Source: Candidatus Marinamargulisbacteria bacterium SCGC AG-343-D04 (GTDB lineage: Bacteria; Margulisbacteria; Marinamargulisbacteria; GCA-2716485; GCA-002719695). Taken from it: a stretch of DNA of 64,000 nucleotides. The position numbers and the translations under genes were made by a program. Shown one piece after another: positions 52,712 to 62,184 of the stretch; position 1 is the stretch's first letter, and the number at the start of each line of letters is the position of its first letter. The notes below the pieces were generated by a model, which was not told the origin of the DNA, ran no database searches, and was given only the letters and a program-made list of their open reading frames with translations. Location: positions 12,430-76,429 of the forward strand of contig QFBQ01000001.1 in the NCBI GenBank assembly GCA_003265885.1, read 5' to 3'.

Positions 52712-54454
52712 ATGTTCCTAAAAAATATAAGTTCAAAACGATTATCTATCTTTGTGATTTTTGTGTTCACATTAATACTATCCTTTTGGATAGGAAACAC
52801 CGTTACCCCAGAATACAGAATCGAGGAAATATCCTTAGATGTGCACCAAAAAAATGGGTCATTGTATTATCTTTATAAAGACAAAGAAACACTCGTAGTA
52901 TCTCCTGTATCCTATTCGGAATCCACTCTTATTAACGCCAAAAAATCTAATTTCAGCTCTATTCCTGAAACTGATGAGGAAGTCATCATCACCTCTATAA
53001 ATAATATACCCTACTATTCATTAATAAAATTAAAAAAACATTGGTCCATTTGGTCTTTAATCCCCCCCTTAATCACCTTATTATTATGTTGGATTACCAG
53101 AGAACCCTTAACCTCACTATTAGCCGGCATCCTTTCTGGGGCTCTTATCATGAGACATTATGACATTATCAATGATATTTTAATTCCTAATTTAATGTCC
53201 AAAAATGCAGCAAACATGCTCTTAATTTATCTAGTATTTTTAGGAGGTTTGCTGGGAATATGGTCCAAAACTGGGGCTGCACAAGCCTTTGCAGAATGGA
53301 TGACCAGACATTGTGTAAAAGGTCCACGCTCTGCAAAATGTGTCGCATGGTTTTTAGGGATACTGTTTTTTCAAGGAGGAACAATGAGTGTCGTGCTAGT
53401 GGGAACTACTGTAAGGCCCATTGCAGATAAAGAAAATATAAGCCACGAGGAATTATCCTATATTGTAGATTCAACAGCCTCTCCAATAGCCTCTCAACTG
53501 GCCTTTAACGCATGGCCAGGTTATGTGCAGGCCTTTATATATGTATCTGGAATATCCTGGCTTGCAACAGAAGCGGATCGAATCACCTTCTTTTTCAAAA
53601 GTGTTCCGTTTTGTTTTTATGCTATTTTTGCCGTATTGGGAACCTTTTTAGTAGCAATAGAAAAACCATTATTTTTTGGAAAACGTTTGAAAAAGGCCAT
53701 GCAGCGTGCCAGAAAAACCGGAGCATTGGATGCTCCAGGGGCAATACCTCTAAGTGCTGTAGAATTATCATCAACACAGGTCCCTAAAGGGTATTCTGCA
53801 CATATTATTGAGTTTTTAATGCCAGTAATACTCATTATTGTCATCGCGATAGGCACCTTTATTACCCAAGGAAGTCCAGATATCACACTAGCCTTTGGGA
53901 TTGCATTGTTAAGTTCATTTGTAATGGCCTTAAGCAAAGGAATGAGTTTGGCAGAAATTATGGATGGCAGTATCAATGGCATGAAAAGTTTGATATTAGG
54001 CTTAATGATATTGTTAATGGCGATGACCATTGGGAGTATTACCATGCAAACCGGTGCTGGGATATATTTAACCGAACTTCTAGGTAACCATATACCCTAT
54101 TGGATTTTACCTGTACTCCTTCAAATTCTTACTATGATGATGGCCTTTTCAACGGGTACTAGTTGGGGAACCTACGCCATTGTATTTCCAATCGCCATGC
54201 CTCTAGCGTGGTCTATCGCTCAATTTAGTGGTGTTGCTCATCCAGAATTATTCATGACCTTATGTTTTGCAGCAGTCATGGATGGATCAGTATATGGAGA
54301 TCAGTGTTCTCCAATATCAGACACCACCGTATTGAGTGCCATGTGTACAGGGTGCGACCTTATGGATCATGTCAAAACACAGATTCCACAAGCGACAGTA
54401 GCCGCTATCCTTGCAGGAATTTGTTGGACAATAGTCACTTTATTATTTGTATAA
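52712..54454 (+). CDS. Na+/H+ antiporter, NhaC family
   Basis: 580 residues. One helix at the N-terminus (about 10-28) is followed by a small extracytoplasmic domain (about 30-105) and about eleven membrane helices. 'SIWSLIPPLITLLLCWITREPLTSLLAGILSGAL' and 'FFQGGTMSVVLVGTTVRPIADK', 'VDSTASPIASQLAFNAWPGYV' and 'FSTGTSWGTYAIVFPIAMPLAW' are clear NhaC signatures. GDQCSPISDTTVLSAM is the conserved cation site. The extra N-terminal domain is found in part of the family. A C7 run (53062-53068) lies in the first helix region. Confidence 0.93.
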   Translation: MFLKNISSKRLSIFVIFVFTLILSFWIGNTVTPEYRIEEISLDVHQKNGSLYYLYKDKETLVVSPVSYSESTLINAKKSNFSSIPETDEEVIITSINNIPYYSLIKLKKHWSIWSLIPPLITLLLCWITREPLTSLLAGILSGALIMRHYDIINDILIPNLMSKNAANMLLIYLVFLGGLLGIWSKTGAAQAFAEWMTRHCVKGPRSAKCVAWFLGILFFQGGTMSVVLVGTTVRPIADKENISHEELSYIVDSTASPIASQLAFNAWPGYVQAFIYVSGISWLATEADRITFFFKSVPFCFYAIFAVLGTFLVAIEKPLFFGKRLKKAMQRARKTGALDAPGAIPLSAVELSSTQVPKGYSAHIIEFLMPVILIIVIAIGTFITQGSPDITLAFGIALLSSFVMALSKGMSLAEIMDGSINGMKSLILGLMILLMAMTIGSITMQTGAGIYLTELLGNHIPYWILPVLLQILTMMMAFSTGTSWGTYAIVFPIAMPLAWSIAQFSGVAHPELFMTLCFAAVMDGSVYGDQCSPISDTTVLSAMCTGCDLMDHVKTQIPQATVAAILAGICWTIVTLLFV

Positions 54455-54469
54455 TGAACAATGCTTAAA

Positions 54470-55348
54470 TTATGACTTTGTATAGAATCTAACTGTAGAA
54501 TATCCTAAATCTATGGACTCTTGGGATTCAATTATAGTCAGCAATCCTTCCCAAAGTTCATGATCAAAAGCTCTTCGTTTCTTTGGAGAACATAAAAAGC
54601 GTAAAGAAAGCTGAACGCCACTTTCTTTAACTGCAACATAAATAGTAGGGTCAATATTTTTAAAATAAACCATATGATGCTTTCTTGCATGAGTCATACA
54701 CTGTTTTATATAGGATTCATTAGGATTTGTTTTTTCTAAGAGAAGGTCATAAAATAGTTTTTTTGCCAATCTCCAATCACTTTCAAATGTAAGAAGCACA
54801 TTAATCTCATTCCATATGAAAGGAAAAACAGCATGATAATTCACTAAATTTCCTGTCAAAAAAGTAGCCGTTGGAATATGTAAAATTCTACCTGTACTTT
54901 GATCGGCATCTACCCATTCACCTATTTCAAGTAAAGAAATTTTAAATAAGCCAATATCGATAACATCCCCTTTACTCCCCCCAATTTCAATACGATCCCC
55001 TACTACAAAAGGGCGTTTCACCATAATATAGCACCAAGAACCAATATCCATAATATAATCTTTTAAGGCTATGGCTAAACCAGCCGAAGCCAAGCCTAAA
55101 AATGTAGCCAAAGATTGAACGCCTTGAAACCAAATGCGAGATATAGAAAAAAAACCTAAAAAGAAAATAATATAATTACTTGTTTTCCTAACCAAATAAG
55201 ACATTTTGATATCATCAAGATTACGCTCTGCAAAATAAGAAATTATTCTATTAATAGAAAACAACCCAATTAATATAAGCAAAGAGAATATCACTTTTCG
55301 ATCCAAAGACGGTTCAAAAAGAACAAAGTTCTCTAAAACATTTCTCAT
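54470..55348 (-). CDS. MscS-type mechanosensitive channel
   Basis: 292 residues. Three helices at about 15-35, 50-72 and 78-100; the third, 'SLATFLGLASAGLAIALKDYIMDIGSWCYIM', is the pore-lining MscS helix with its Gly/Ala packing. The beta domain follows ('RPFVVGDRIEIGGSKGDVIDIGLFKISLLE', then 'IPTATFLTGNLVNY'). The remaining 100 residues are the C-terminal vestibule. An AGGGG sequence lies about 8 nt before ATG 55348. hemH lies 3 bp upstream on the same strand, so both are probably co-transcribed. Confidence 0.92.
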   Translation of the reverse strand: MRNVLENFVLFEPSLDRKVIFSLLILIGLFSINRIISYFAERNLDDIKMSYLVRKTSNYIIFFLGFFSISRIWFQGVQSLATFLGLASAGLAIALKDYIMDIGSWCYIMVKRPFVVGDRIEIGGSKGDVIDIGLFKISLLEIGEWVDADQSTGRILHIPTATFLTGNLVNYHAVFPFIWNEINVLLTFESDWRLAKKLFYDLLLEKTNPNESYIKQCMTHARKHHMVYFKNIDPTIYVAVKESGVQLSLRFLCSPKKRRAFDHELWEGLLTIIESQESIDLGYSTVRFYTKS

Positions 55349-55351
55349 CTA

Positions 55352-56386
55352 TTACCCCTTTTTATGCATAGCCTCATCAGAGATAATCTGCCGCATACAC
55401 TCAACCCATAACGGATTATCATTTAAACATGGAATAAGCGTAAAAGACTTTCCTCCATTTTCCAGAAAGATTTCTTTCCCTTCCTCACCCATCTCCTCTA
55501 ACGTTTCTAAACAATCCGAAACAAAGGCCGGGCAAATAACCGCTAAGTTTTTAACACCTTTTTTCGCCAATTCTCCGATAGTTTTATCGGTAAAGGGCTG
55601 TAACCAGGGATCTTTTCCTAAGCGAGATTGAAACGAAATAGAATAAAAAGAGTTTTCAAACTGACAGTCTTTAGCTACTGCATAAGCTGTTTGTTTTACA
55701 TGGTGAGAATAGCATAAGGCATTTGCAGAACACGCTCTTTCACAACAGTCTTTACTCTGAAGACAATGAGAAGACGTAGGGTCTGTTTTTATCACATGAC
55801 GCTCTGGAACCCCATGAAAACTAAACAGCACATGATCAATCTCCGTTTTAGATAATGCATCTTGCAGTGTTTGAGACAAAGATTTTATATACGGCTCATA
55901 TGTATAAAAAGATTCTATATACGAAAGTCTCAAATGAGAAAAGTGTGTCTTCACAACTTGTTTTGTTTTTTCAATCACCGTTTTGGTACTTGCCATTGCA
56001 TAATGAGGATAAAGTGGAAACAACAGAACTTCTTCAAGGTCAGGGTTACTGTCAACTAGTTCTTGAATACCAGATAAAATAGATGGATTTCCATATCTCA
56101 TACCCAATGCCACAGGCATGTCTAATACTTTTTTTAATGCTTCAAGCAATCGATAGCTGAGTACTATTAAAGGAGAACCTTCTTTCCACCATATAGTCTG
56201 ATACGCTTCCGCAGATCGCTTAGGTCTAAAAGGTAAAATAAAACACTTCACAATCACCCATCGAAGCAAGTACGGAACATCTATCACATACTTATCCATT
56301 AAAAACTCATCTAAATATGGTTTAACATCTTTAACAGAACAAGAATCAGGAGACCCTAAATTTACTAGTAACACCGCTTTTTTCAT
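55352..56386 (-). CDS. hemH: ferrochelatase
   Basis: Inserts Fe2+ into protoporphyrin IX, or into coproporphyrin III, to make heme. 344 residues. 'AVLLVNLGSPDSCSVKDVKPYLDEFLMD' opens the family; 'LLFPLYPHYAMASTKTV' and 'LFSFHGVPERHV' contain the catalytic His region; VICPAFVSDCLETLEEM holds the Glu. Between them 'CLQSKDCCERAC' gives a run of Cys, which may bind a metal cluster as in some bacterial forms. TAGAAT ends 6 nt before ATG 56386. Confidence 0.95.
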   Translation of the reverse strand: MKKAVLLVNLGSPDSCSVKDVKPYLDEFLMDKYVIDVPYLLRWVIVKCFILPFRPKRSAEAYQTIWWKEGSPLIVLSYRLLEALKKVLDMPVALGMRYGNPSILSGIQELVDSNPDLEEVLLFPLYPHYAMASTKTVIEKTKQVVKTHFSHLRLSYIESFYTYEPYIKSLSQTLQDALSKTEIDHVLFSFHGVPERHVIKTDPTSSHCLQSKDCCERACSANALCYSHHVKQTAYAVAKDCQFENSFYSISFQSRLGKDPWLQPFTDKTIGELAKKGVKNLAVICPAFVSDCLETLEEMGEEGKEIFLENGGKSFTLIPCLNDNPLWVECMRQIISDEAMHKKG

Positions 56387-56392
56387 ATGTTT

Positions 56393-56398
56393 ATTCTA
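56393..56398 (-). promoter_or_regulatory. -10 box TAGAAT, 6 nt before hemH
   Basis: On the minus strand TAGAAT is followed by AAACAT and ATG 56386. A matching -35 box is not obvious. An AT-rich perfect 8-bp hairpin lies further upstream (56452-56473). Confidence 0.45.
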
Positions 56399-56451
56399 TC
56401 ATTTTTAAAGTCAAAACGATATATGATGAAAATAGAGATTAGATAACATAC

Positions 56452-56473
56452 TTTAGTTTGATATAAAACTAAA
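56452..56473. promoter_or_regulatory. 8-bp palindrome between hemH and the peroxidase gene
   Basis: TTTAGTTT, 6 nt, AAACTAAA forms a perfect stem. No T-run follows, so it is not a simple terminator. It lies in the 240-bp gap between two divergent genes for heme and peroxide metabolism, where an operator would fit, but AT-rich palindromes also arise by chance. Confidence 0.25.
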
Positions 56474-56626
56474 CGCTATTCTAAGCTCACTTTCAAACTA
56501 TCTAGGTAATAAAATGCAAATAATTCTGTTATAATAAATACAACAGATCTACATATTACACAGAATAAATATAAAAAAATGCTTACATCATCTATAAGAT
56601 GAAGATATACTAAAAATTAAATCACT

Positions 56627-57232
56627 ATGAATAAAAATATACTTTTTCTTGGAATAATACTGATACTATTCCTTTACCCAGTTTATAAAATACTAGGACT
56701 AGGAGATAAAAAAGGTACCCCCATAAATAAACCCCATTCTAAAACCGAGTCTATTTATTCACTTAGCATTAACTCTATTGATAATAAAACACTGAATCTT
56801 TCACAGTTTAAAAACAAAGTGATGATTATCGTTAATGTTGCTAGCAAATGTGGATTTACAAATCAATATGAAGAGCTTCAAACTCTTCATGAAACATACA
56901 AAGATAAAGGGTTGGTTATTCTGGGCATCCCTTCAAACGATTTTGGAAATCAAGAACCCGGAACACTAAAAGAAATCCAATCATTCTGCTCACTAAACTA
57001 CGGCATTACATTTCAAATGACCGAAAAAGTTCATACAAAAGGCCCAAATCAACATCCTATCTACACTTTTCTTACAAAAAAAGAATCATCACCCTACCCT
57101 GGAAATATTAAATGGAATTTCACTAAATTTATAGTCAATAAAAAAGGAAATATTAGTCATCGTTTTGGGTCTATGGTTAAGCCTACTTCATCCAAATTTA
57201 TAAAAGCAATTGAATCTGAAATTTCTAAATAG
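56627..57232 (+). CDS. glutathione peroxidase family protein
   Basis: 201 residues with an N-terminal signal or anchor (about 1-22), so it may act outside the cytoplasm. 'NVASKCGFTNQYEEL' carries the peroxidatic Cys; 'PSNDFGNQEPGTLKEI' carries Gln; 'IKWNFTKFIVNKKG' carries Trp-Asn. Together they form the catalytic tetrad. The Cys codon is TGT, so it is not a selenoprotein. The 3' end overlaps the unknown gene at 57225 by 8 nt. TATACT lies 15 nt before the ATG. Confidence 0.93.
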   Translation: MNKNILFLGIILILFLYPVYKILGLGDKKGTPINKPHSKTESIYSLSINSIDNKTLNLSQFKNKVMIIVNVASKCGFTNQYEELQTLHETYKDKGLVILGIPSNDFGNQEPGTLKEIQSFCSLNYGITFQMTEKVHTKGPNQHPIYTFLTKKESSPYPGNIKWNFTKFIVNKKGNISHRFGSMVKPTSSKFIKAIESEISK

Positions 57233-58799
57233 TTCCACTCTTTTTGCAACTTTCATCTATATCATTAAGAATAGCCTCTATATGCCCTTTTGAGCCATCT
57301 TTTTTACATGCCCTTAATAAAGTCCCTAAAAGATTAAGTTCTGCAACTTCATTTAATTCTAATGTGTTTAAAGTTGTATTTTGGAAGTCTGGATGAAAAA
57401 TCTTTTTTAAGAACCTCCTAAGTTTTCCTTGAGATTTATCCTCTAAATGTCCATATGGACCACATATTTTACTATCATAATAAGCAGGAAAACGTTGTCC
57501 ACAAAAAGACATACCATCTTGGGAGAAGCGTTCTGGCATTTTTGGCTGAGGAAGATCCACCAATCTTGAAACTCCAAGCAACCCAAGTGAAGAACTAACT
57601 CCAACACCTAGAGCTGTAGAAGGAAGAGAATTAGCAAATTCCCACAACTCTTCTCCTTTTAAAGGTCCAGATGGAGTAACCGTTCTATATTGAAGCGTTG
57701 TTCCTCCAAATTCATACAAAAATTTAGTTACTTTAGATGAGACTTCTTGATTCTCTTTAGATAACAAACTATCTCCTAAACCAGTCCAGTTATTGAGAAG
57801 CATAAGTCCCATTACAAAAGTAGCTAATGGAAAACTCATTACTCCAGTTGCAAATAGAAGAATTGGAATAGTCTCTGATCTGTATTCTAGTATTGATAAA
57901 AAAGCTGATAAAACTACTGAAGTCTGAAACATATCTGACATCATATCCATAACAACGTCTTCAGTATCATAAGGGTCTGTAGTAATGTTTGAAGCCTGAT
58001 ATAAAGTTGTATTAGTGTTTTCTCCAACTGGGTGAGAAAATACATCATCAACATTACCTGTAGTGCTTAATAACAAATAAAACGCTGCCATATGATTCAA
58101 GGAGTCGAATATTTTTTCTGAAATTAAATAAGACCATTCTATAAATAGTTGATAAGCAAGTTTAGTATTACTAGCATCTTCAGACAGACTCGCTTCAGAA
58201 GACTTCGCAATATTGTCTAAAATATAATTCTCTGATTCTTTCATACAGCTCAACCCTACTAACCCCATAAATCCATTTAAAGAGCACAATGAATTATTCC
58301 AAAACACAGACATCACTTTTCGTAAAACATCCATCTCCAAACTTGTGTCACCTATCAAATCTTTAGATCTAAAATACAAACTCTCTAAATCTTCCTCTGT
58401 ATTTGTCAAAGAAAAATAAAGAGCACCTACGCCAAAAGACAATCGAAATAAAGCAGCTCTTTCTGCACTACATGAACTTTTTAACACATTATAAAACACA
58501 AAAGAAGCATCTCTAACTGGAAATAAACTCTCTACTAATGATAAAAGAATTTCACCTCTTCCTGCACCGCGAAAGTTAATTTTATCCATTCTCTGCTGAT
58601 TTCGATGTAAAACGGAAGGCATATCATTATTTATTGCTGCTCTCTCTTTATTAAGCATTAGATCTTCAGTAGCTTTTAAAGTTGCTGCTATAAGAGGCTT
58701 TTCTTTACTATGCAACACAATTCTTTTTAGCCATTCATTGACGCCTTTGTTAACCTTACGAGAAGCTCTTTGGGGGGGATTATTTAATCTAAACGACAC
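57225..58799 (-). CDS. unknown 524-residue protein
   Basis: No family recognised. The N-terminus is basic and Pro-containing (MSFRLNNPPQRASRK), with its Pro codons in a C7 run on the coding strand (58772-58778). The middle has long helical stretches with Ser, Leu and Asp, and two hydrophobic segments (about 298-315 and 320-340) that could span or enter a membrane. The C-terminal 100 residues are mixed. The start is GTG at 58799, with GGAGAG about 10 nt upstream. No signal peptide. The upstream 250 bp are A/T-rich and empty. It has the appearance of a lineage-specific protein. Confidence 0.65.
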   Translation of the reverse strand: MSFRLNNPPQRASRKVNKGVNEWLKRIVLHSKEKPLIAATLKATEDLMLNKERAAINNDMPSVLHRNQQRMDKINFRGAGRGEILLSLVESLFPVRDASFVFYNVLKSSCSAERAALFRLSFGVGALYFSLTNTEEDLESLYFRSKDLIGDTSLEMDVLRKVMSVFWNNSLCSLNGFMGLVGLSCMKESENYILDNIAKSSEASLSEDASNTKLAYQLFIEWSYLISEKIFDSLNHMAAFYLLLSTTGNVDDVFSHPVGENTNTTLYQASNITTDPYDTEDVVMDMMSDMFQTSVVLSAFLSILEYRSETIPILLFATGVMSFPLATFVMGLMLLNNWTGLGDSLLSKENQEVSSKVTKFLYEFGGTTLQYRTVTPSGPLKGEELWEFANSLPSTALGVGVSSSLGLLGVSRLVDLPQPKMPERFSQDGMSFCGQRFPAYYDSKICGPYGHLEDKSQGKLRRFLKKIFHPDFQNTTLNTLELNEVAELNLLGTLLRACKKDGSKGHIEAILNDIDESCKKSGTI

Positions 58800-59052
58800 T
58801 ATATTCTCTCCATAAAAAATTTACATCTTTACTATAGTGACTAAATTTATTAAAAAGTAAGTATGTTAAAATTTCGTTATATCTTTAACACATACTTAGC
58901 CACTTCTATTATTACAATTAAGTTATCGTATTTATTTCAAAAAAATTTCAAAAAATATTTTTTACATAAAAAAATACACAAATAAAAAATTCAAAACAAG
59001 ACAAAAATCTTAATATTTTCCAAAAAAAACACTTAAAAAACTTAAAAAGAAA

Positions 59053-60171
59053 TTAAAAAAGAATTCCCAGCCTAATATGCTGGGTATTAACACTACTAGC
59101 TCCAATGGTTTCCGACAGTTCTTGCGCAAAAAAAGCATAATCGATTTTAACTAAATACAAATTAAGACCAACACCACCCACAATATATCCTTGGTTTATT
59201 CCCCCACGCAAATCTAATATCTTCCAAATCTTTTTCTCTACCCCCAAATGAATACGTTTGAAAAAACTTTTTGTCGGGGCCACTAGATTATAGTCTCCTG
59301 CAAAATACAGTTTTCCTAAATAAGGAAAATCATAATTCATCCCCACTCCCACTGTACACACAAAGGGAAGAAATTGCCCTACATCTTTAGACACCCCATT
59401 AATCTCTTTTTTACCTGAAAGTGAAGATACAAAATTGCGAACAGTTAATCCATAAAAACCTTCAGAAAACGTATATTTAAAGGGGTACAAAACCCCCAAA
59501 TCCACACTCATCCCTGATGATTCATAGTAATCAATAGATTGTTCCGTTATCCCATTCACATGTTTAATAATATCAGACTGAGATAACGTTAAAGTTTCAC
59601 TCCCTGTACTCTTATCATAAATGGTCACTCTATGAACAAACTTAGGCGCAATCCCTACATAAAAAGGAGTGGAAGAGGTATGAAAGGTTCGAGATAACCC
59701 CATCACTACCGACGTATCCGCATGACCTTCCACACGTAATGTAGGGGAACTTTTCCGACGAAGAAAGCCAGAAACTTGACCTTCTGAAAACATCGATATT
59801 CCAAATGATTTTTTTGAAAATGTTAATAATGGAGACAACGAAACACTAGCTCCAATATCCAGAGGGATTAATGTTTTAAGATACTTAATTTGCTCGGATT
59901 CATCTTCACTATCCATATTATCTTGAATGCCAGACAATTTATTCAAATAAGTGGGATTAATACCAAGCCCTACTCGTGGAATAGCAATTTTAAACTTTTT
60001 TTCAAGCTCTAATACAGCCGGATTTTGATAAAAAGCAGTGGAATCCTTGATCGCAACTACATGCGTTCCTCCCATAGCCATTTGTCGTATATTATAAGAA
60101 TCAAATACCCCTACATAAGCACTTAGATATGAACTAAAAATAAAAACAAACAAGCAAATATATTTCATCAT
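59053..60171 (-). CDS. TraF-like outer-membrane beta-barrel protein
   Basis: 372 residues with a signal peptide (1-18). 'VFDSYNIRQMAMGGTHVVAIKDSTAFYQNPAVLELEKK' is the N-terminal signature of the TraF_2/PorV group of barrel proteins, with the 'mGGt...a....YNPA' pattern. The rest alternates amphipathic strands, ending in 'NTQHIRLGILF', a typical terminal strand with final Phe. The function of this family is uncertain. It follows the lipoprotein gene by 3 bp, so the two are probably a functional pair. Confidence 0.82.
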   Translation of the reverse strand: MMKYICLFVFIFSSYLSAYVGVFDSYNIRQMAMGGTHVVAIKDSTAFYQNPAVLELEKKFKIAIPRVGLGINPTYLNKLSGIQDNMDSEDESEQIKYLKTLIPLDIGASVSLSPLLTFSKKSFGISMFSEGQVSGFLRRKSSPTLRVEGHADTSVVMGLSRTFHTSSTPFYVGIAPKFVHRVTIYDKSTGSETLTLSQSDIIKHVNGITEQSIDYYESSGMSVDLGVLYPFKYTFSEGFYGLTVRNFVSSLSGKKEINGVSKDVGQFLPFVCTVGVGMNYDFPYLGKLYFAGDYNLVAPTKSFFKRIHLGVEKKIWKILDLRGGINQGYIVGGVGLNLYLVKIDYAFFAQELSETIGASSVNTQHIRLGILF

Positions 60172-60174
60172 AGT

Positions 60175-61038
60175 TTAAAAATCCTTAAAAATTGAACTAA
60201 GCTGATCTTCAATCATAGCCACCTCCGCAGACGTTGGGGCAGCATCCCCTACAATGCCCGCATATGTCTTACCGTTGTATACGCCGCCCTCTTTAACAGC
60301 CTTATACAAGGCAGAACTTTCTGTAATAGCAGTATTAACCGATTTCACTTCTTCTAATTGTTCTGACGTCATAGAACCTGAATTATTAAAACCACTGAAA
60401 GCATCATCTGAAAAATCTTTTAATGTTTGGTCCGAAGAAGATCCTGCAGGATTCATTAACGAATCTAAACTATCCCAATACGATTCATTGTTTTTCTGAA
60501 CTAAGGTTCCATCTTCTTGCACATCAAATGTTTCTTGAACTGTATTCACAACAACCATCGTATTTACAACTCCTTTTAACAAATTCTGATCCGGACTTCC
60601 TGTCCCTCCAAGAGAATTAGCCGAAGCAATAGACTCCGAAGCTTTGATCAAGTCAACATTGCTCGTATCAATATCTAATACACTTAAAGGATTAGAAGAC
60701 GCTGCATCAGCAGCCGTTGAAAGCTCTCCAAATAAATCTAAAGAAGAAACCTCATTCACACCCAAAAGGGCTTCAGCTTGAACAAAAAAAGCGTCTGATT
60801 TTTCAGCATCAGATGAAGACGACGATTCAATAATAGACGATGTTTTTTCCAATATATCTCGATAATCCTCTACAGAAGAAGCATCATCCAGAAGATTACC
60901 AAGACTCTCTTCTTGATCAACAAACCCTTCAAAAATGTTAGTCCCACAGCCCACTAACAAAAAGGAGCTACATAAAAACAACATTAAAAAAGAAATCACA
61001 CAAAATCTAGAAAAAAATCCCTCTTTTAAAGTTCCCAT
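60175..61038 (-). CDS. lipoprotein, Ser/Asp-rich, unknown
   Basis: 287 residues. A signal peptide with lipobox LVGC (cleavage before Cys31) predicts attachment to lipid. The mature part is acidic, Ser/Asp/Ala-rich and mainly helical, with no known fold; 'SDAFFVQAEALLGVNEVSSLDLFGELS' looks like a TPR-type helix pair near residues 78-105. It precedes the barrel gene by 3 bp. TACATT ends 6 nt before ATG 61038. It may be a periplasmic or surface partner of the barrel. Confidence 0.72.
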   Translation of the reverse strand: MGTLKEGFFSRFCVISFLMLFLCSSFLLVGCGTNIFEGFVDQEESLGNLLDDASSVEDYRDILEKTSSIIESSSSSDAEKSDAFFVQAEALLGVNEVSSLDLFGELSTAADAASSNPLSVLDIDTSNVDLIKASESIASANSLGGTGSPDQNLLKGVVNTMVVVNTVQETFDVQEDGTLVQKNNESYWDSLDSLMNPAGSSSDQTLKDFSDDAFSGFNNSGSMTSEQLEEVKSVNTAITESSALYKAVKEGGVYNGKTYAGIVGDAAPTSAEVAMIEDQLSSIFKDF

Positions 61039-61344
61039 AAATTTAATGTACCCAAAAATGTACTCTAAGTAAACAATTTATTTAAATACCCATAAAAAGA
61101 TTTATAAATGAGGCAACCTGTAACAAATAAACTCTTTATAAAACATTATTGATAAAAGAGTTGAAAAAAAATAATATTATAGAAGGTAATAATGATAAAA
61201 AAACACTCGCTAAAACTCATTTCAATCAAATAATATATAAGGGTATACAAGCCCATCAACTACTAAAAAAACAGAAGATTCTTTCGAGAAATGTTAGCTT
61301 CTAAATCATTATTAGTGTCTAGAGTATGAGTGTCGTATTCATTC
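61039..61344. other. intergenic stretch of about 300 bp, no gene seen
   Basis: Apart from the probable lipoprotein promoter at its left end, only tiny frames occur (one of 13 codons at about 61192). No hairpin terminator or recognisable RNA was found. Confidence 0.4.
61045..61050 (-). promoter_or_regulatory. -10 box TACATT, 6 nt before the lipoprotein gene
   Basis: TACATT is followed by AAATTT and ATG 61038 on the minus strand. A partial -35 match (TTTACT at 61068-61073) lies 17 nt upstream. It would serve the lipoprotein-barrel pair. Confidence 0.4.
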
Positions 61345-61671
61345 TTACACGGAACCCTCTTCATCTAAGAGCAACGTCACCGTTTCCTTCAGTTTTAATC
61401 GAGCATTACACAACACATCAAGATCACGCTGAGAGATATCATCTCTCCTCAGAACACTATCTACTTGAGAATCATATTGCTGTCTAAATGATTCCGAGTA
61501 TTCCAATAAATTTAACTGATCTGTTAAAGTCTGCATATGATCCATCAGATCTCTTCTTTGTTGATTAATTTTTTCCTTTGCATTCAATACTAACGACTGA
61601 TGCTCTGATGATAAAGCAATACAGTCTACATAAGCCTCCTTGACTGTTAACTGAAAATTATTATAACTCAT
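61345..61671 (-). CDS. small coiled-coil-like protein, unknown
   Basis: 108 residues, almost wholly helical and charged, with heptad-like spacing of Leu and Ile ('DHMQTLTDQLNLLEYSESF', 'CNARLKLKETVTLLL'). No signal peptide. AAGGAG lies 6 nt before ATG 61671, a strong ribosome site, which supports a real and well-expressed gene. No family recognised; the size and helical form are like those of secretion chaperones or regulators, but nothing ties it to these. Confidence 0.6.
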   Translation of the reverse strand: MSYNNFQLTVKEAYVDCIALSSEHQSLVLNAKEKINQQRRDLMDHMQTLTDQLNLLEYSESFRQQYDSQVDSVLRRDDISQRDLDVLCNARLKLKETVTLLLDEEGSV

Positions 61672-61918
61672 TTTTTTCTCCTTTTTTTGAATAGATCATC
61701 ATTGATCTGACTGTAATCGACTTTATAAAGAATATAAAAACATTGAAATTTCTCGATACATAATTACCCCCATTTTTTTCGTATCTAACAGTATATTAAA
61801 AAGATTAATTGCAAAAAAAGAAATCTGAATTACATTTCATATGAAAAGAAACAAGATGATCAGATAAAAATTGGCAAAAAAAATTTAGTATATAAAAACA
61901 TAAAAAAGGATTAAGCCA

Positions 61919-62119
61919 ATGAAATATATTAAACAAGACCAACAGCTTTTTTTAGAACAACTCTATGACAGAAACACTGAATCCCATACTAAAGCATCCT
62001 CAGGCGGACATGCCCCTAAAGATTTTATAGAATCTAAGAATAGAGAATATCTATTTTTCATGGTAAACGAACTAGAATTATTCACACAAAACATCCACAT
62101 AAATCAAAACATTCAATAA
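61919..62119 (+). CDS. small protein, unknown
   Basis: 66 residues with mixed charge (MKYIKQDQQLFLEQLYDRN...) and a Gly/Ser/His-containing linker (SSGGHAPKDF) in the middle. AAAGGA lies 9 nt before ATG 61919. No family recognised. It sits between the divergent coiled-coil gene and the cupredoxin gene. Composition is like the surroundings. Moderate doubt, because short frames occur by chance. Confidence 0.42.
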   Translation: MKYIKQDQQLFLEQLYDRNTESHTKASSGGHAPKDFIESKNREYLFFMVNELELFTQNIHINQNIQ

Positions 62120-62184
62120 ATGAAAAAACCTGCATAAGTAATGTGTAATAACACCTAAAAACGGGTACTTCCCTTTAACAGGGG

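Noticed and set aside
53062..53068. C7 run in the NhaC gene as a switch site
   Set aside because: It encodes Pro residues conserved at the start of the first transport helix in this family.
56627..57232. Selenoprotein glutathione peroxidase
   Set aside because: The active-site codon is TGT (Cys), with no in-frame TGA.
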